Assembly: GCA_016926875.1 (NCBI GenBank)
Contig: JAFGNU010000028.1
Span: forward strand, 1 to 51,499
DNA length: 51,499 nucleotides
Reading direction: 5' to 3'
Source of the DNA: Anaerolineae bacterium
GTDB lineage: Bacteria > Chloroflexota > Anaerolineae > Aggregatilineales > Aggregatilineaceae
Below the pieces are notes generated by a model that did not search any database, had not been told where the DNA came from, and was given only the letters and a program-made list of their open reading frames with translations. The first letter of the stretch is position 1. Every line of letters begins with the position of its first letter. The translations under genes and the position numbers were made by a program. Of this stretch, positions 17,701 through 25,090 are shown one piece after another.

Positions 17701-18131
17701 AGTTCGCGGACTGCATCGGCGTGGAATATCTACAAGGGACCGTGCCGCCGGACGCCACGAGCGGCGATCCGCGCGGTGACGCCCCGATCTACTACCTGTC
17801 CACGCTCACCGAACGCGCCAGCAGCGTGTTTGGCGGGGCGCTGCCGGTGTGCTTCACCCGGATCGGCTACCTGTCTCCGGAGGGCTTCCCGGCGCTGCCA
17901 GAGGGCTACGAGTGGGCGCAGGCTACCACCGCCGCCCAGCAAGGCCAATGGTTGGCCGCCGCTCTCGCCCCCAACCTGGGGACCAGCGGGAGCATCCGGC
18001 TGATGATCGTCTATACCGTTGCGGGGACGGCGCTTGACGAATTTGACGTATCGGGCGGCTATGCCATCATCCGGCCCGACCAGTCGTGCCCGGCCTGCGA
18101 AGCGATCACGCCGCTGCTGGAGACACAATAA
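14775..18131 (+). CDS. Large membrane-anchored protein with two hydrolase-like domains that lack catalytic acids
   Basis: A 1118-residue protein. Residues 1-150 are acidic, Pro-rich and cytoplasmic. One membrane helix (about 159-182, LPVLGVGVIVLSLVILALFLP) exports the rest. Residues about 350-690 resemble a GH18/YaaH-like barrel, but the expected DGxxIDFE becomes AGVVIDYR: D460 remains while the catalytic Glu position is R462. A Pro/Thr/Glu-rich linker (about 755-795) leads to a GH-A-like domain (797-1118) homologous to that of the preceding gene. There the acid/base Glu is kept (E902) but its preceding Asn is Arg (EVWREPN), and the nucleophile is R1029 (CFTRIGY). It is probably a carbohydrate-binding or scaffold protein rather than an enzyme. 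GGAG precedes the ATG. Confidence 0.75.
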   Translation: MSTDPHADRDHEHDDAQPDDESLDTLGTPDDLLGENDLPSFLRPALFANRSEKAEASYIPPLENDEPDDDDSGQPWSRSLADQPTDAALPVLPAEDFEPAPETVQVSLPLPTEFAIPSQQPAEPGVPTPQEFPAFPTGQDVRRITGQMPPARPATNGGCTLPVLGVGVIVLSLVILALFLPPISLWNVIDEAINGEDEKKPSVEEQLAGQGLAFHDLSAESPGIAVDGLQIQAAPDALTGSFGVNVIAASPADYLAGRTPDTGWFCDVDLPPNHALASPVYSLLQRGTAPDQLTVQLTALPEAEAAGSLALYTWNATVGAWEFLPAQAGATPGTLSAQVPYLPRCIAVFRGTESARLVSVTLAPSETFDSGVLAANARVYPAGLHPTLDGALQGVLPPGFETGQGYAVMPLIQNFEDPAVIDAVTVGRILENTSVRTQHARQIAAFVLREGSGYAGVVIDYRDVPPDLRDAYSAFITDLADLLHSANLTLAVVVPAPTYDGAAGTWQTGAYDWHAIGRAADEVAITLPLDPAAYAAGGVVEQLLDWAATQISQSKLHLSISALCVEDQGGGMFAPVGLGTALGYLGGLQLTPSDSVQPGETVTAELANPYGVWPRFERDEALQTSYVHYDDANGQTVRTMWLTDAAALSYRLHIAAAYNLGGVIVRDLMAPGTAPGLDGALLAYRLGEAGDFEPFDLMLAWTAREGDTVIQQEAGLPSDPFTVTAQEGQQGFVIEAAINGTPVGSQAITVAALPTPTPVPTATPEAAQPEAEQPEAAAPETTQPEAAAPVVDAAAIPRGDVGTQFEAGTHAAKLDATSIKATGRAHFKWIALDVLFTPGAQAADQQRYIDDAQANGFKILLSVSGNPGDMAASDFATYITEYAAYVGSLASLGVDGIEVWREPNSATAWPSGQIKPGRYIKLLSLSYAAIKSANPNTLVISGALLPSVSVEGSGQSDDLWNDDVFYTGLAKVNADQFADCIGVEYLQGTVPPDATSGDPRGDAPIYYLSTLTERASSVFGGALPVCFTRIGYLSPEGFPALPEGYEWAQATTAAQQGQWLAAALAPNLGTSGSIRLMIVYTVAGTALDEFDVSGGYAIIRPDQSCPACEAITPLLETQ

Positions 18132-18137
18132 CGGCTT

Positions 18138-19139
18138 ATGCGACTGCACGACCGCCTGTACGGCTGGGTCGACGTTCACGAGCCGGTTCTGATCGACCTG
18201 ATCCAGAGCGCCGCCGTGCAGCGCCTGCGCGGTGTATCGCAGCACGGCATCACCGGGCTGATCGGCATCTGTGCGCCGGTCAGCCGCTTTGAACACTCGG
18301 TGGGCGTGATGCTGCTGGTGCGGCGGCTGGGCGGATCGCTGGACGAGCAGATCGCGGCGCTGCTGCACGATGTGAGTCATACCGTCTTCAGCCATGTAAT
18401 CGACCATGTTTTCGACACGCCCGGCAGCCAGGGCTACCACGACCGGGTCAAGGTGCAGTATGCAGCAGGTACCGACCTGCCGGACGTCCTGGCCGCGCAC
18501 GGCAAGGACTGGCACGCCTACCTGCGCGAAGACGACTACCCGCTGCTGGAACAACCCGCCCCGGCCCTGTGCGCCGACCGGCTCGATTACTTCCTGCGGG
18601 ACGTGATCGACCTGAAGCTGGGCACGGCAGCAGACTGTACCCACGCGCTCGACCATGTCATCAACTGGGACGGGCGCATCGTGACGGATGACCTGGACGT
18701 GGCGCGCTGGATGGCCTACACGTACATCGAGGCCGACAAGGCAAGCTGGGCCAACTTCCGCGAGGTAGGGCTGTACGAGGTGACGGCGCAGGCGCTCCGG
18801 CTGAGCTTTGAGCGCGGCTACCTGCACGAGTCCGACCTGTGGGACGTGGACCGGGCGATCTGGTCCCGCCTGCACGCGACCGGCGACGCGGATTTGCAGG
18901 CGCTGCTGGCGCTGGTCAATACTGAAACGGGTTTTGTCTGGGACGAGGCCGCGCCGGACTTCCGTATCATCACCAAGCTGCGCACCATCGACCCGGACGT
19001 GCTGATTAACGGGGCGTTGCAGCCGGTCTCGGCGCTTGATCCGGCGTTTGCTGCCTACCTCGCCGACTATCTACGCGACCACTCCGGCGCCTGGCCGATG
19101 CGTATTGTCCCGCCGCCGGGCGCGGAGGATACATCCTGA
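18138..19139 (+). CDS. HD-domain phosphohydrolase
   Basis: A 333-residue cytoplasmic metal-dependent phosphohydrolase of the HD superfamily. The metal ligands are visible: H53 in RFEHSVGV, H77-D78 in ALLHDVSH, with H81 and H86 nearby, and the later Asp in CADRLDYFLRD. The spacing matches the group of HD proteins related to dGTPase-like and YdhJ-type enzymes, whose substrates are mostly unknown. It starts six bases after the stop of the large hydrolase-like protein, with no obvious ribosome binding site, so it is likely in the same operon. A soluble nucleotide hydrolase among surface glycan genes is an unusual neighbour. A strong -10 box for the next gene follows. Confidence 0.85.
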   Translation: MRLHDRLYGWVDVHEPVLIDLIQSAAVQRLRGVSQHGITGLIGICAPVSRFEHSVGVMLLVRRLGGSLDEQIAALLHDVSHTVFSHVIDHVFDTPGSQGYHDRVKVQYAAGTDLPDVLAAHGKDWHAYLREDDYPLLEQPAPALCADRLDYFLRDVIDLKLGTAADCTHALDHVINWDGRIVTDDLDVARWMAYTYIEADKASWANFREVGLYEVTAQALRLSFERGYLHESDLWDVDRAIWSRLHATGDADLQALLALVNTETGFVWDEAAPDFRIITKLRTIDPDVLINGALQPVSALDPAFAAYLADYLRDHSGAWPMRIVPPPGAEDTS

Positions 19140-19192
19140 ACCTGTCATTTCAGCGTAGGGATACCGTTGGCGTGCAGCAAGCACGGGTGCGG

Positions 19193-19198
19193 TATAAT
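19193..19198 (+). promoter_or_regulatory. -10 box upstream of GH-A gene
   Basis: A consensus TATAAT in the 108-base gap after the HD gene. No good -35 exists at 16-18 bases; TTGGCG at 19167-19172 is 20 bases away. Transcription would start near 19205, giving a leader of about 43 bases with AAGGAGGA before the ATG. Confidence 0.4.
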
Positions 19199-19247
19199 CT
19201 ACAAAAATACCCTTACATAAAGCAAGATACCAAGGAGGAACACCCGC

Positions 19248-20798
19248 ATGCAACATGCTCCTGCTCTCTCACAGCAGCGCCAGATTCGCGGTTTTGTGAT
19301 CGCATGGCTGGGGATTACGTTGCTCATGGGCGCGCTGACGTTCATTGGCATTTATTATGCAACCGGCGCGATCAATAACAATAACAATAACGGCAACGAC
19401 GACGTGAATGTCGCCGCGCTGCCGAATGCAAGCGCCGACGAAGCCGATGCAGCCCAGCAGCCCGAAGAAGGCCCTGACCTGAGCGCCATCGAGACCACGG
19501 CGGTGCCGACGGCTGATACGGCCCAGGCCGAAGCGGAAGCGGAACCAGCCGAAGCGGTTGAAGTTGCCGCCGCTGTTGAAGCGCCCGAAGCCGAGACGGA
19601 AGCCGCCGGAGCAGCAGCCGTCCCTGCTGACGGCCAGGGCGGCGCCGAAGCGGCCAGCGTCGAAGAACCCGCCGACGCCCAACCCGAAGCCCCCGCCCAG
19701 GAAGAGCCGACCCCGCTCCCCGTCGATGATCCAACGTACCAGGTTGGCATCCAGGTGCAGGAGAACGCCGATCCTGAGGTGTATGGTATCTGGTTGAGCG
19801 AAGTCCGCGACAAGCTCAAGCTCAACTGGATCAAACAGCAGGTGCGCTGGAAAGACGTCGAACCACAGCCCGACCAGTACAACTGGGGCGCGCTGGACGT
19901 AACCTTTGCGCTGGCGTCGGAATATGACATCAAGGTGATGGTCAGCGTACTCGAAGCGCCGGAATGGGCGCGCGAACAGGGCAACCAGCGCCTCGATATG
20001 GTCGGCCCCCCCGGCGATCCGCAGACTTACGCCGATTTCCTGACCGCCATGCTGACCCGCTATCCCGGCCAGATTCACGCTATCGAGGTCTGGAACGAGA
20101 TGAACATCGACCGCGAATGGGCGTCGGTGTACGGGCTGAGCGCGGAAAACTACGTGAACATGCTGCGCATAGCCTATGCAGCCATCAAGGCCGTTGATCC
20201 GGGCGTGATCGTGATCAGCGGGGCGCTGTCGCCGACCGGCGTCAACGACGGCGTGGGCGCATATGATGACTTCGTATTCTTCGACATGCTGATCCAGGCC
20301 GGGATGCTCGAAACCACCGACTGCGTGGGCGCGCACCACAACGGCTATAACATCGGGCCAAACGTGCCCTGGAACAGCGTCCCCAACGACCCCAACGCGC
20401 GTTTCCGTGGCCCGTTCGACAATGCGCATCATAGCTGGTCGTTCTACAGCACGCTGAACGGCTACGCCCAGCGCATCCAGCAGGCAGGCAGCGACAAGAA
20501 GCTGTGCATCACCGAGTTCGGCTGGGCCTCGACCGAGGGACTGGGCGGCACACCGCAGAACTTCGAGTTTGCCGACGATGTCACGCTGGACGAGCAGGCA
20601 GCCTACTTTGGTGAAGCGATCCAGTTGATGGATGACTGGGGCTTTGTGTGGCTGGCGTTCATCTGGAACCTGAACTACGGCGCGCAGGCGGGCTGGGACC
20701 CGTTGAACGACAACGTGCCCTACTCGCTGCTGCGGCCCGACTGGCAGCAGGCCCCGGCCTACCAGGCCATCGGCGAGTACAACTTCCGGGGCGAGTAA
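19248..20798 (+). CDS. Membrane-anchored GH-A-like glycoside hydrolase
   Basis: A 516-residue protein anchored by one N-terminal helix (about residues 14-42). An Asn/Asp-rich patch follows, then a low-complexity Ala/Glu/Pro linker (about 55-160). The catalytic barrel (about 165-516) has E284 in EVWNEMNIDREWAS as acid/base and E423 in CITEFGW as nucleophile, so the active site looks intact. It is homologous to the hydrolase domain of the SH3 protein at 12916. Helix orientation predicts the barrel is outside. The start has AAGGAGGA about nine bases upstream. Substrate unknown; the family resembles GH39/GH5-type retaining enzymes, but the exact family cannot be settled by eye. Confidence 0.8.
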   Translation: MQHAPALSQQRQIRGFVIAWLGITLLMGALTFIGIYYATGAINNNNNNGNDDVNVAALPNASADEADAAQQPEEGPDLSAIETTAVPTADTAQAEAEAEPAEAVEVAAAVEAPEAETEAAGAAAVPADGQGGAEAASVEEPADAQPEAPAQEEPTPLPVDDPTYQVGIQVQENADPEVYGIWLSEVRDKLKLNWIKQQVRWKDVEPQPDQYNWGALDVTFALASEYDIKVMVSVLEAPEWAREQGNQRLDMVGPPGDPQTYADFLTAMLTRYPGQIHAIEVWNEMNIDREWASVYGLSAENYVNMLRIAYAAIKAVDPGVIVISGALSPTGVNDGVGAYDDFVFFDMLIQAGMLETTDCVGAHHNGYNIGPNVPWNSVPNDPNARFRGPFDNAHHSWSFYSTLNGYAQRIQQAGSDKKLCITEFGWASTEGLGGTPQNFEFADDVTLDEQAAYFGEAIQLMDDWGFVWLAFIWNLNYGAQAGWDPLNDNVPYSLLRPDWQQAPAYQAIGEYNFRGE

Positions 20799-20827
20799 TA
20801 CTCAACCAGAATCATCCGGGCAGGGCG

Positions 20828-20855
20828 TTGTCTCTGCCCGGCTATATGGTATGAT
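20828..20855 (+). promoter_or_regulatory. Promoter upstream of fourth GH-A gene
   Basis: TTGTCT (20828-20833), a 16-base spacer, and TATGAT (20850-20855) preceded by TG one base upstream, i.e. an extended -10. Transcription would start at about 20862, at the foot of the GGCGGGC/GCCCGCC hairpin. The box sequences overlap the 3' arm of another stem (CCGGGCAG/CTGCCCGG, 20816-20841). Confidence 0.4.
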
Positions 20856-20860
20856 GGACG

Positions 20861-20892
20861 GGCGGGCTGCGTGCCCGCCTGATTTTGCTTTT
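20861..20892 (+). terminator. Intrinsic terminator or 5'-leader attenuator
   Basis: Stem GGCGGGC (20861-20867) / GCCCGCC (20873-20879), a 5-base loop, then a T-rich tail TGATTTTGCTTTT. It is placed to end the upstream GH-A transcript. It also falls at the predicted 5' end of the next transcript, where it could act as a leader hairpin. Confidence 0.6.
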
Positions 20893-20939
20893 GCTGCGCG
20901 TGATGCGCGCGGGCATCGGCGCACCAAACGAGGAAGACA

Positions 20940-22241
20940 ATGCAGTCTAGCAACGCAGAATCACCAGATCGCCGGAAGCAAAAAGTGATCCTGTCCGGGC
21001 TGGTGCTGATCGTCACCCTGGCGCTGGCGGGCGGCATCTGGGTTGTGCGGAACAACGGCGGTCAACCGACCGTCTTTATCGCCACCCCGACCCCCTTCAT
21101 CCCGCGTGACCTGGCTCCAGAGGCGGTGACCAACCCGCCGTTCCCATCGCTGACGTATGGCATCCACACCTTTTTGTGGTGGAACGAAACCACGCGCACC
21201 TACGACCTGGACATGGTGCGCCTGATGAACTTCACGCATGTCAAACAGCGCTTTTCGTGGGAAGACGTCCAGCCCGCGCCCGATACCTGGGAGTTTGAAC
21301 GGGCCGACGACGTTGTCGCAGAAGTGGCGCACCGCCATCTGAACGTGGTCGCCCGGCTGGACGGCCCGCCGGATTGGGCGCTTGCCCCGGCGTCGAACGA
21401 TCCCACCGCCCCGCCGATTGATGTAGACGCGTGGGCCACCTACTGCGGCGTGCTGGCCGACCGCTACAAAGGGCGGATCGCGGGCTACCAAATCTGGAAC
21501 GAACCCAACCTGAGCCGCGAATGGGGCAGCCGCCCGCCCAACGCCGTTGGCTACGTCCGCCTGCTGCAACCGTGCGCCCAGGCGATTCGCGAAGCCGACC
21601 CGGACGCGGTGATCATCTCGGCGGGATTGGCGCCGACCGGCACCGGCCTGCCCGACGCGATCCCCGACATGGACTATCTACGCCAGATGTATGATGCCGG
21701 GGCCGCGCCCTGGTTCGACGTGCTGGGCCTGAACGCGCCCGGCTATGACGCCGCGCCGACCATGTCGCCGGACATGGCCGCAGAGGTCTACGGGCACCGC
21801 TGGATGTGCTTCCGGCACGTCGAGGATTTGCGCGGTATCATGGTAGCGAAAGGTGACGCGGCCAAGCAGGTCGCGCTGCTGGAAGTTGGCTGGACGCTCG
21901 ACCCGCGCGAAGACTCGCCCTACCACTGGCACGCCGTCGAAGATGAGCAGCAGCAGGCCGAGTACCTGGTCGGCGCGTACCGCTACGCGGCGGAGCACTG
22001 GCGGCCCTGGCTGGGCCTGATGGTCACGATCTACATGTCTGATATTGAGTGGACCGAAGACGACGAGGAATACTGGTGGGCAGTCAACACGCCCGGCTAC
22101 CCGCCCACCTTCCGGCAGGCGTATTTTGAACTGGCGAACATGGAAAAGATCATGGGCGACATGCTGATCCCGGCCCGCGATCCGGGCGATCCGGACGCGA
22201 CGACCGTTGATCCGATCCAGCCGCGCGAGGACGGCGAGTGA
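20940..22241 (+). CDS. Membrane-anchored GH-A-like glycoside hydrolase
   Basis: A 433-residue protein with a short cytoplasmic tail, one membrane helix (about residues 16-36) and an external barrel. The acid/base is E188 in YQIWNEPNLSREW and the nucleophile is E315 in ALLEVGWT. It has W(E)FERADDVV and HLNVVARLDGPPDWA, typical of the first strands of GH39/GH5-like barrels. It is the most divergent of the four paralogues and lacks the long low-complexity linker. It probably acts on the same surface glycan as its neighbours, in a complementary way. A DinB-like gene starts 44 bases after its stop with a separate strong ribosome binding site. Confidence 0.8.
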   Translation: MQSSNAESPDRRKQKVILSGLVLIVTLALAGGIWVVRNNGGQPTVFIATPTPFIPRDLAPEAVTNPPFPSLTYGIHTFLWWNETTRTYDLDMVRLMNFTHVKQRFSWEDVQPAPDTWEFERADDVVAEVAHRHLNVVARLDGPPDWALAPASNDPTAPPIDVDAWATYCGVLADRYKGRIAGYQIWNEPNLSREWGSRPPNAVGYVRLLQPCAQAIREADPDAVIISAGLAPTGTGLPDAIPDMDYLRQMYDAGAAPWFDVLGLNAPGYDAAPTMSPDMAAEVYGHRWMCFRHVEDLRGIMVAKGDAAKQVALLEVGWTLDPREDSPYHWHAVEDEQQQAEYLVGAYRYAAEHWRPWLGLMVTIYMSDIEWTEDDEEYWWAVNTPGYPPTFRQAYFELANMEKIMGDMLIPARDPGDPDATTVDPIQPREDGE

Positions 22242-22285
22242 GCGCGCCGTCCAACCCGCCCAATTCCCAATAAGGAGGTAATCCC

Positions 22286-22774
22286 ATGCCATCCCCCAAC
22301 CCACCTGACGAGATCGCCCGCCTGATCCGCGTGCTGGACAAGGTCCGCGAGCGCACGCTGTCCGCGCTGGACAGCGTTGATCCTGAAAGCGTTTTACACC
22401 CGGCGTCCGGCTGGCGCGTCAAGGATGTCGTGATGCATATTGCCGCGTGGGATGATGAAGCGGCGAAGGCGCTGCGTGCTTATTGTGACGGCATATCCTA
22501 CGCCATAGCGGGCTACACCAACGAGGACGCTTTTAACCAGGCCGTCTACGAGCAGTACCGCGATCAGCCCTTTGAAAACATTAAAGCGGAGCTGGACGCC
22601 GCACGTGAGCGGTTTAAGGCTGCGATCCGCGCCCTGCCCGCCGACAGGCTCGACGGCGACATGGTCTACCCCTGGCGGGGCGTTGGGACAGCCAGGGAAC
22701 TGCCCGGTCTGATGGCGACACACGAGAAACAACACGCCGACGAGATTCGACGCACTTCACAACCCGGTGAGTAA
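22286..22774 (+). CDS. DinB/YfiT-like four-helix protein
   Basis: A 162-residue protein of the DinB superfamily (metal-binding four-helix bundles that include thiol-dependent transferases). The conserved histidines are in DVVMHIAAWDDE and in the C-terminal LMATHEKQHADEI, which together form the usual three-His metal site. The N-terminal helix LIRVLDKVRERTLSALD and the GWRVKDVV turn fit the fold. AAGGAGG sits eight bases before the ATG, one of the best ribosome binding sites in the window. Substrate unknown. An alternative label is ClbS/DfsB-like protein, which shares the fold. Confidence 0.75.
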   Translation: MPSPNPPDEIARLIRVLDKVRERTLSALDSVDPESVLHPASGWRVKDVVMHIAAWDDEAAKALRAYCDGISYAIAGYTNEDAFNQAVYEQYRDQPFENIKAELDAARERFKAAIRALPADRLDGDMVYPWRGVGTARELPGLMATHEKQHADEIRRTSQPGE

Positions 22775-22902
22775 ACATCCGGCGCGCGTGTTACAATTGT
22801 GAGTTAACTGGCCGGGGGGCAGCACAGTAACCAGAGATGCCTGGAACACCAGCGCCGGAGGGCGCGTGCTTCGGCGCGGCAGTTCGATAGGCAGGAGCAA
22901 CC

Positions 22903-25026
22903 GTGAACCGACGACTTGAACTACTACTTGTTACAATACTTTTGTTGATGGCGGCGGTCCTGCGCACCTGGGACCTGACAAGCCTGCCGCCGGGATTTAG
23001 TAATGACGAGCTGGCCTACATCCGCATCACCGAGACGGTGCGGGACGGCGATATTAAAGTCTATTATCACGTCGGTGATGGGCAGGGGCGCGCCGTGACC
23101 TATGCGCTCGGCAATGCGACGGCCCGGTCGCTGGTCGGTGATGGCCTGCTCGGCTACCGGGTAGCGTCTGTGTGGGTCGGGCTGCTGACGCTGGCCGCGC
23201 TGTATGCGCTGGCGCGGCGCCTGTTTGGCTCGCAGGTGGCGTTGATTGCGCTGGGCGTGATGAGCGTGAACCTGCGCGCGATCCTGCTGGCTCGTACTGC
23301 CGCCGCCGAAACGTTTGTGCCCTTCTATACGCTGCTGGTGCTGTACGGGCTGGCCGAAGCCTTCAACCTTCGGCGCGAAGTGCGCTTCCGTGCTGTGCTC
23401 ACGCTGCCGTTTGCGCTGCTGGCCGTGCTGCTTGGCGCGTCGGGCTACCTGCACTATTCCACGCTGGTGCTCGGACCGCTGGCCGCGCTGTTTTTTATTC
23501 ACCTGCTGATCACCCACCAGCCGCTTTCGCGCCGGGTGTGGAGCGCTGCATTTTTTGTCATCGCGCTGGCGACGGTGGTCGCGGTGCCGTTCTTTATTTC
23601 CACCCTGCGCGAACCGGATGCCAGCGAAGCCAGCACCCTGTGGGATCAGCGCCCGTCCGGCGTGGGCGATGCGATCGATTCGGCGCTGCAAGCCGTCGGC
23701 GGCGTGATCTGGAAGGGAGACGCGCTCGCCACCCATAACCTGCCCGATGCCCCGCTGATCGGCCCGGTGATGTCGCTGCTGCTGATCATCGGCCTGATCG
23801 AGGCGATCCGATGCTGGCGCCAGCCGGGTTACACGCTGATCCTGCTCGCGCTGGCCGCCGGGCTGGCTACCGATGCGTGGGTTGGCACCGGGCCAAACTT
23901 TGACGCAAACCTGGTGGCGCTGCCTGCCGTGATGATCCTGCCGGGGATCGGCCTGATGGCGCTGTGGGATCGGCTGCGCGTGCAGCGCGGGATGCAGCGC
24001 GCCTGGCACACCATCGCGGTTATCCTGGTGCTGCTCCTGGCCGCCAACCTGGTTGCCGTGCGGGTCCGGCTGTTTGATTCCTGGCGCGAAGACGAAGCGG
24101 TCGCGGACCTGTACCATGCCAATCTGGGCAACCTGGCCGCCTACCTGGACCGCACGCCGGACGGGCTGCCGGTGTCAATGTGTGTTGCCCGCCTGCGTGC
24201 GCCGGGCGATGTTGGGCTGTCGTCGCCGCAGATTCTTTCGGCCATGATGCACCGGGAAGACATGTCCATCCGGCACTCGGACTGCCGCAGCGGGCTGGTT
24301 TTCATCAACGCAGGCGCGCCGATGCGCTTCATCTTCGCCAACCCGGACGATCGGGCGAGTATGCCGCCGGAACTGGCCGACTGGCTGGCCGACGCCGAGC
24401 CGATCCAGGTTGACCGGCTGCCGGACGGCACAGTGCTGCGCCTGGACGTCGAACAGCGCATCCGCGACGCGGGCGGCACCTGGAAGGAGCTTTCACAGAC
24501 CTTTTTCGCGCCCGATCAAGACGATCCGGGCGGCCCGGCTGACCTGCCGGTTGCGCTGGAGCAAAACCTGACTTTTGCGGGCTATGACCCGGCGGCGCTG
24601 CAAGACGAGCGCGAAGCGGGCGGCGACCCGATTGTGCTGGTGACATACTGGCGCGTGGACGGGCAGCTTCCGCCCCGGTTGGGCATTTTTACGCACGTGC
24701 TGGCTTTTTGGGAAAACCCCGAAACCGGCGCGCACGTGCCCAATCCCGAACCCTGGGCCGAAGCCAACACCATCGACGTGATCCCCGCCGAACTGGAGCC
24801 GCGCGACCTGTTCGCGCAGGTGTCGTACATCTGGCTGGGCGAGACGCTAAAACCGGGCGAGTACGCGCTGATGGTCGGGGCCTACGCCGACGGCGTGTAT
24901 AATCACCTGGGCGTGTTGGACCGCGAAACGGGTGACTATCGCGGCGACCGGCTGCTGCTGGGCACGATCCAGGTTACCGCGCCGTCCGAAGACCTGGACG
25001 GCGGGGCGGCAGGCGAAGAACCGTGA
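22903..25026 (+). CDS. GT-C-fold membrane glycosyltransferase (GT39/ArnT-like)
   Basis: A 707-residue multi-pass protein. It probably transfers a sugar from a polyprenyl-phosphate donor on the outer face of the membrane. The start is GTG with AGGAG upstream. After the first helix, the extracytoplasmic loop carries the acidic pair in GFSNDELAY, the usual catalytic/metal position of this fold. About ten to twelve hydrophobic segments extend to residue 400 (for example LTLPFALLAVLLGASGYLHY, VIAVILVLLLAANLVAV). The last 280 residues are a soluble external domain containing GEYALMVGAYADG, a beta-sandwich-like ending also seen in the 27132 gene. A TGTTACAAT extended -10 lies at 22789-22797. Acceptor unknown. 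Confidence 0.75.
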   Translation: MNRRLELLLVTILLLMAAVLRTWDLTSLPPGFSNDELAYIRITETVRDGDIKVYYHVGDGQGRAVTYALGNATARSLVGDGLLGYRVASVWVGLLTLAALYALARRLFGSQVALIALGVMSVNLRAILLARTAAAETFVPFYTLLVLYGLAEAFNLRREVRFRAVLTLPFALLAVLLGASGYLHYSTLVLGPLAALFFIHLLITHQPLSRRVWSAAFFVIALATVVAVPFFISTLREPDASEASTLWDQRPSGVGDAIDSALQAVGGVIWKGDALATHNLPDAPLIGPVMSLLLIIGLIEAIRCWRQPGYTLILLALAAGLATDAWVGTGPNFDANLVALPAVMILPGIGLMALWDRLRVQRGMQRAWHTIAVILVLLLAANLVAVRVRLFDSWREDEAVADLYHANLGNLAAYLDRTPDGLPVSMCVARLRAPGDVGLSSPQILSAMMHREDMSIRHSDCRSGLVFINAGAPMRFIFANPDDRASMPPELADWLADAEPIQVDRLPDGTVLRLDVEQRIRDAGGTWKELSQTFFAPDQDDPGGPADLPVALEQNLTFAGYDPAALQDEREAGGDPIVLVTYWRVDGQLPPRLGIFTHVLAFWENPETGAHVPNPEPWAEANTIDVIPAELEPRDLFAQVSYIWLGETLKPGEYALMVGAYADGVYNHLGVLDRETGDYRGDRLLLGTIQVTAPSEDLDGGAAGEEP

Positions 25027-25090
25027 TCTGGTTGACCCATAACCGGCACCCTTAGAACTCAGCGTTTGAGCGATATTACGAACCAACCCC

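Noticed and set aside
17730..18875. 381-codon antisense frame over the pseudo-hydrolase end and HD gene
   Set aside because: It spans two confident genes and shows no motif.
19269..20432. 387-codon antisense frame over the GH-A gene at 19248
   Set aside because: Low-complexity Gly/Phe translation arises from the Ala/Glu linker read backwards.
22924..24117. 397-codon antisense frame across the GT-C gene
   Set aside because: Composition (Gln/Arg/His-rich, no hydrophobic pattern) is that of a reverse shadow; the plus frame has clear membrane helices and a family motif.
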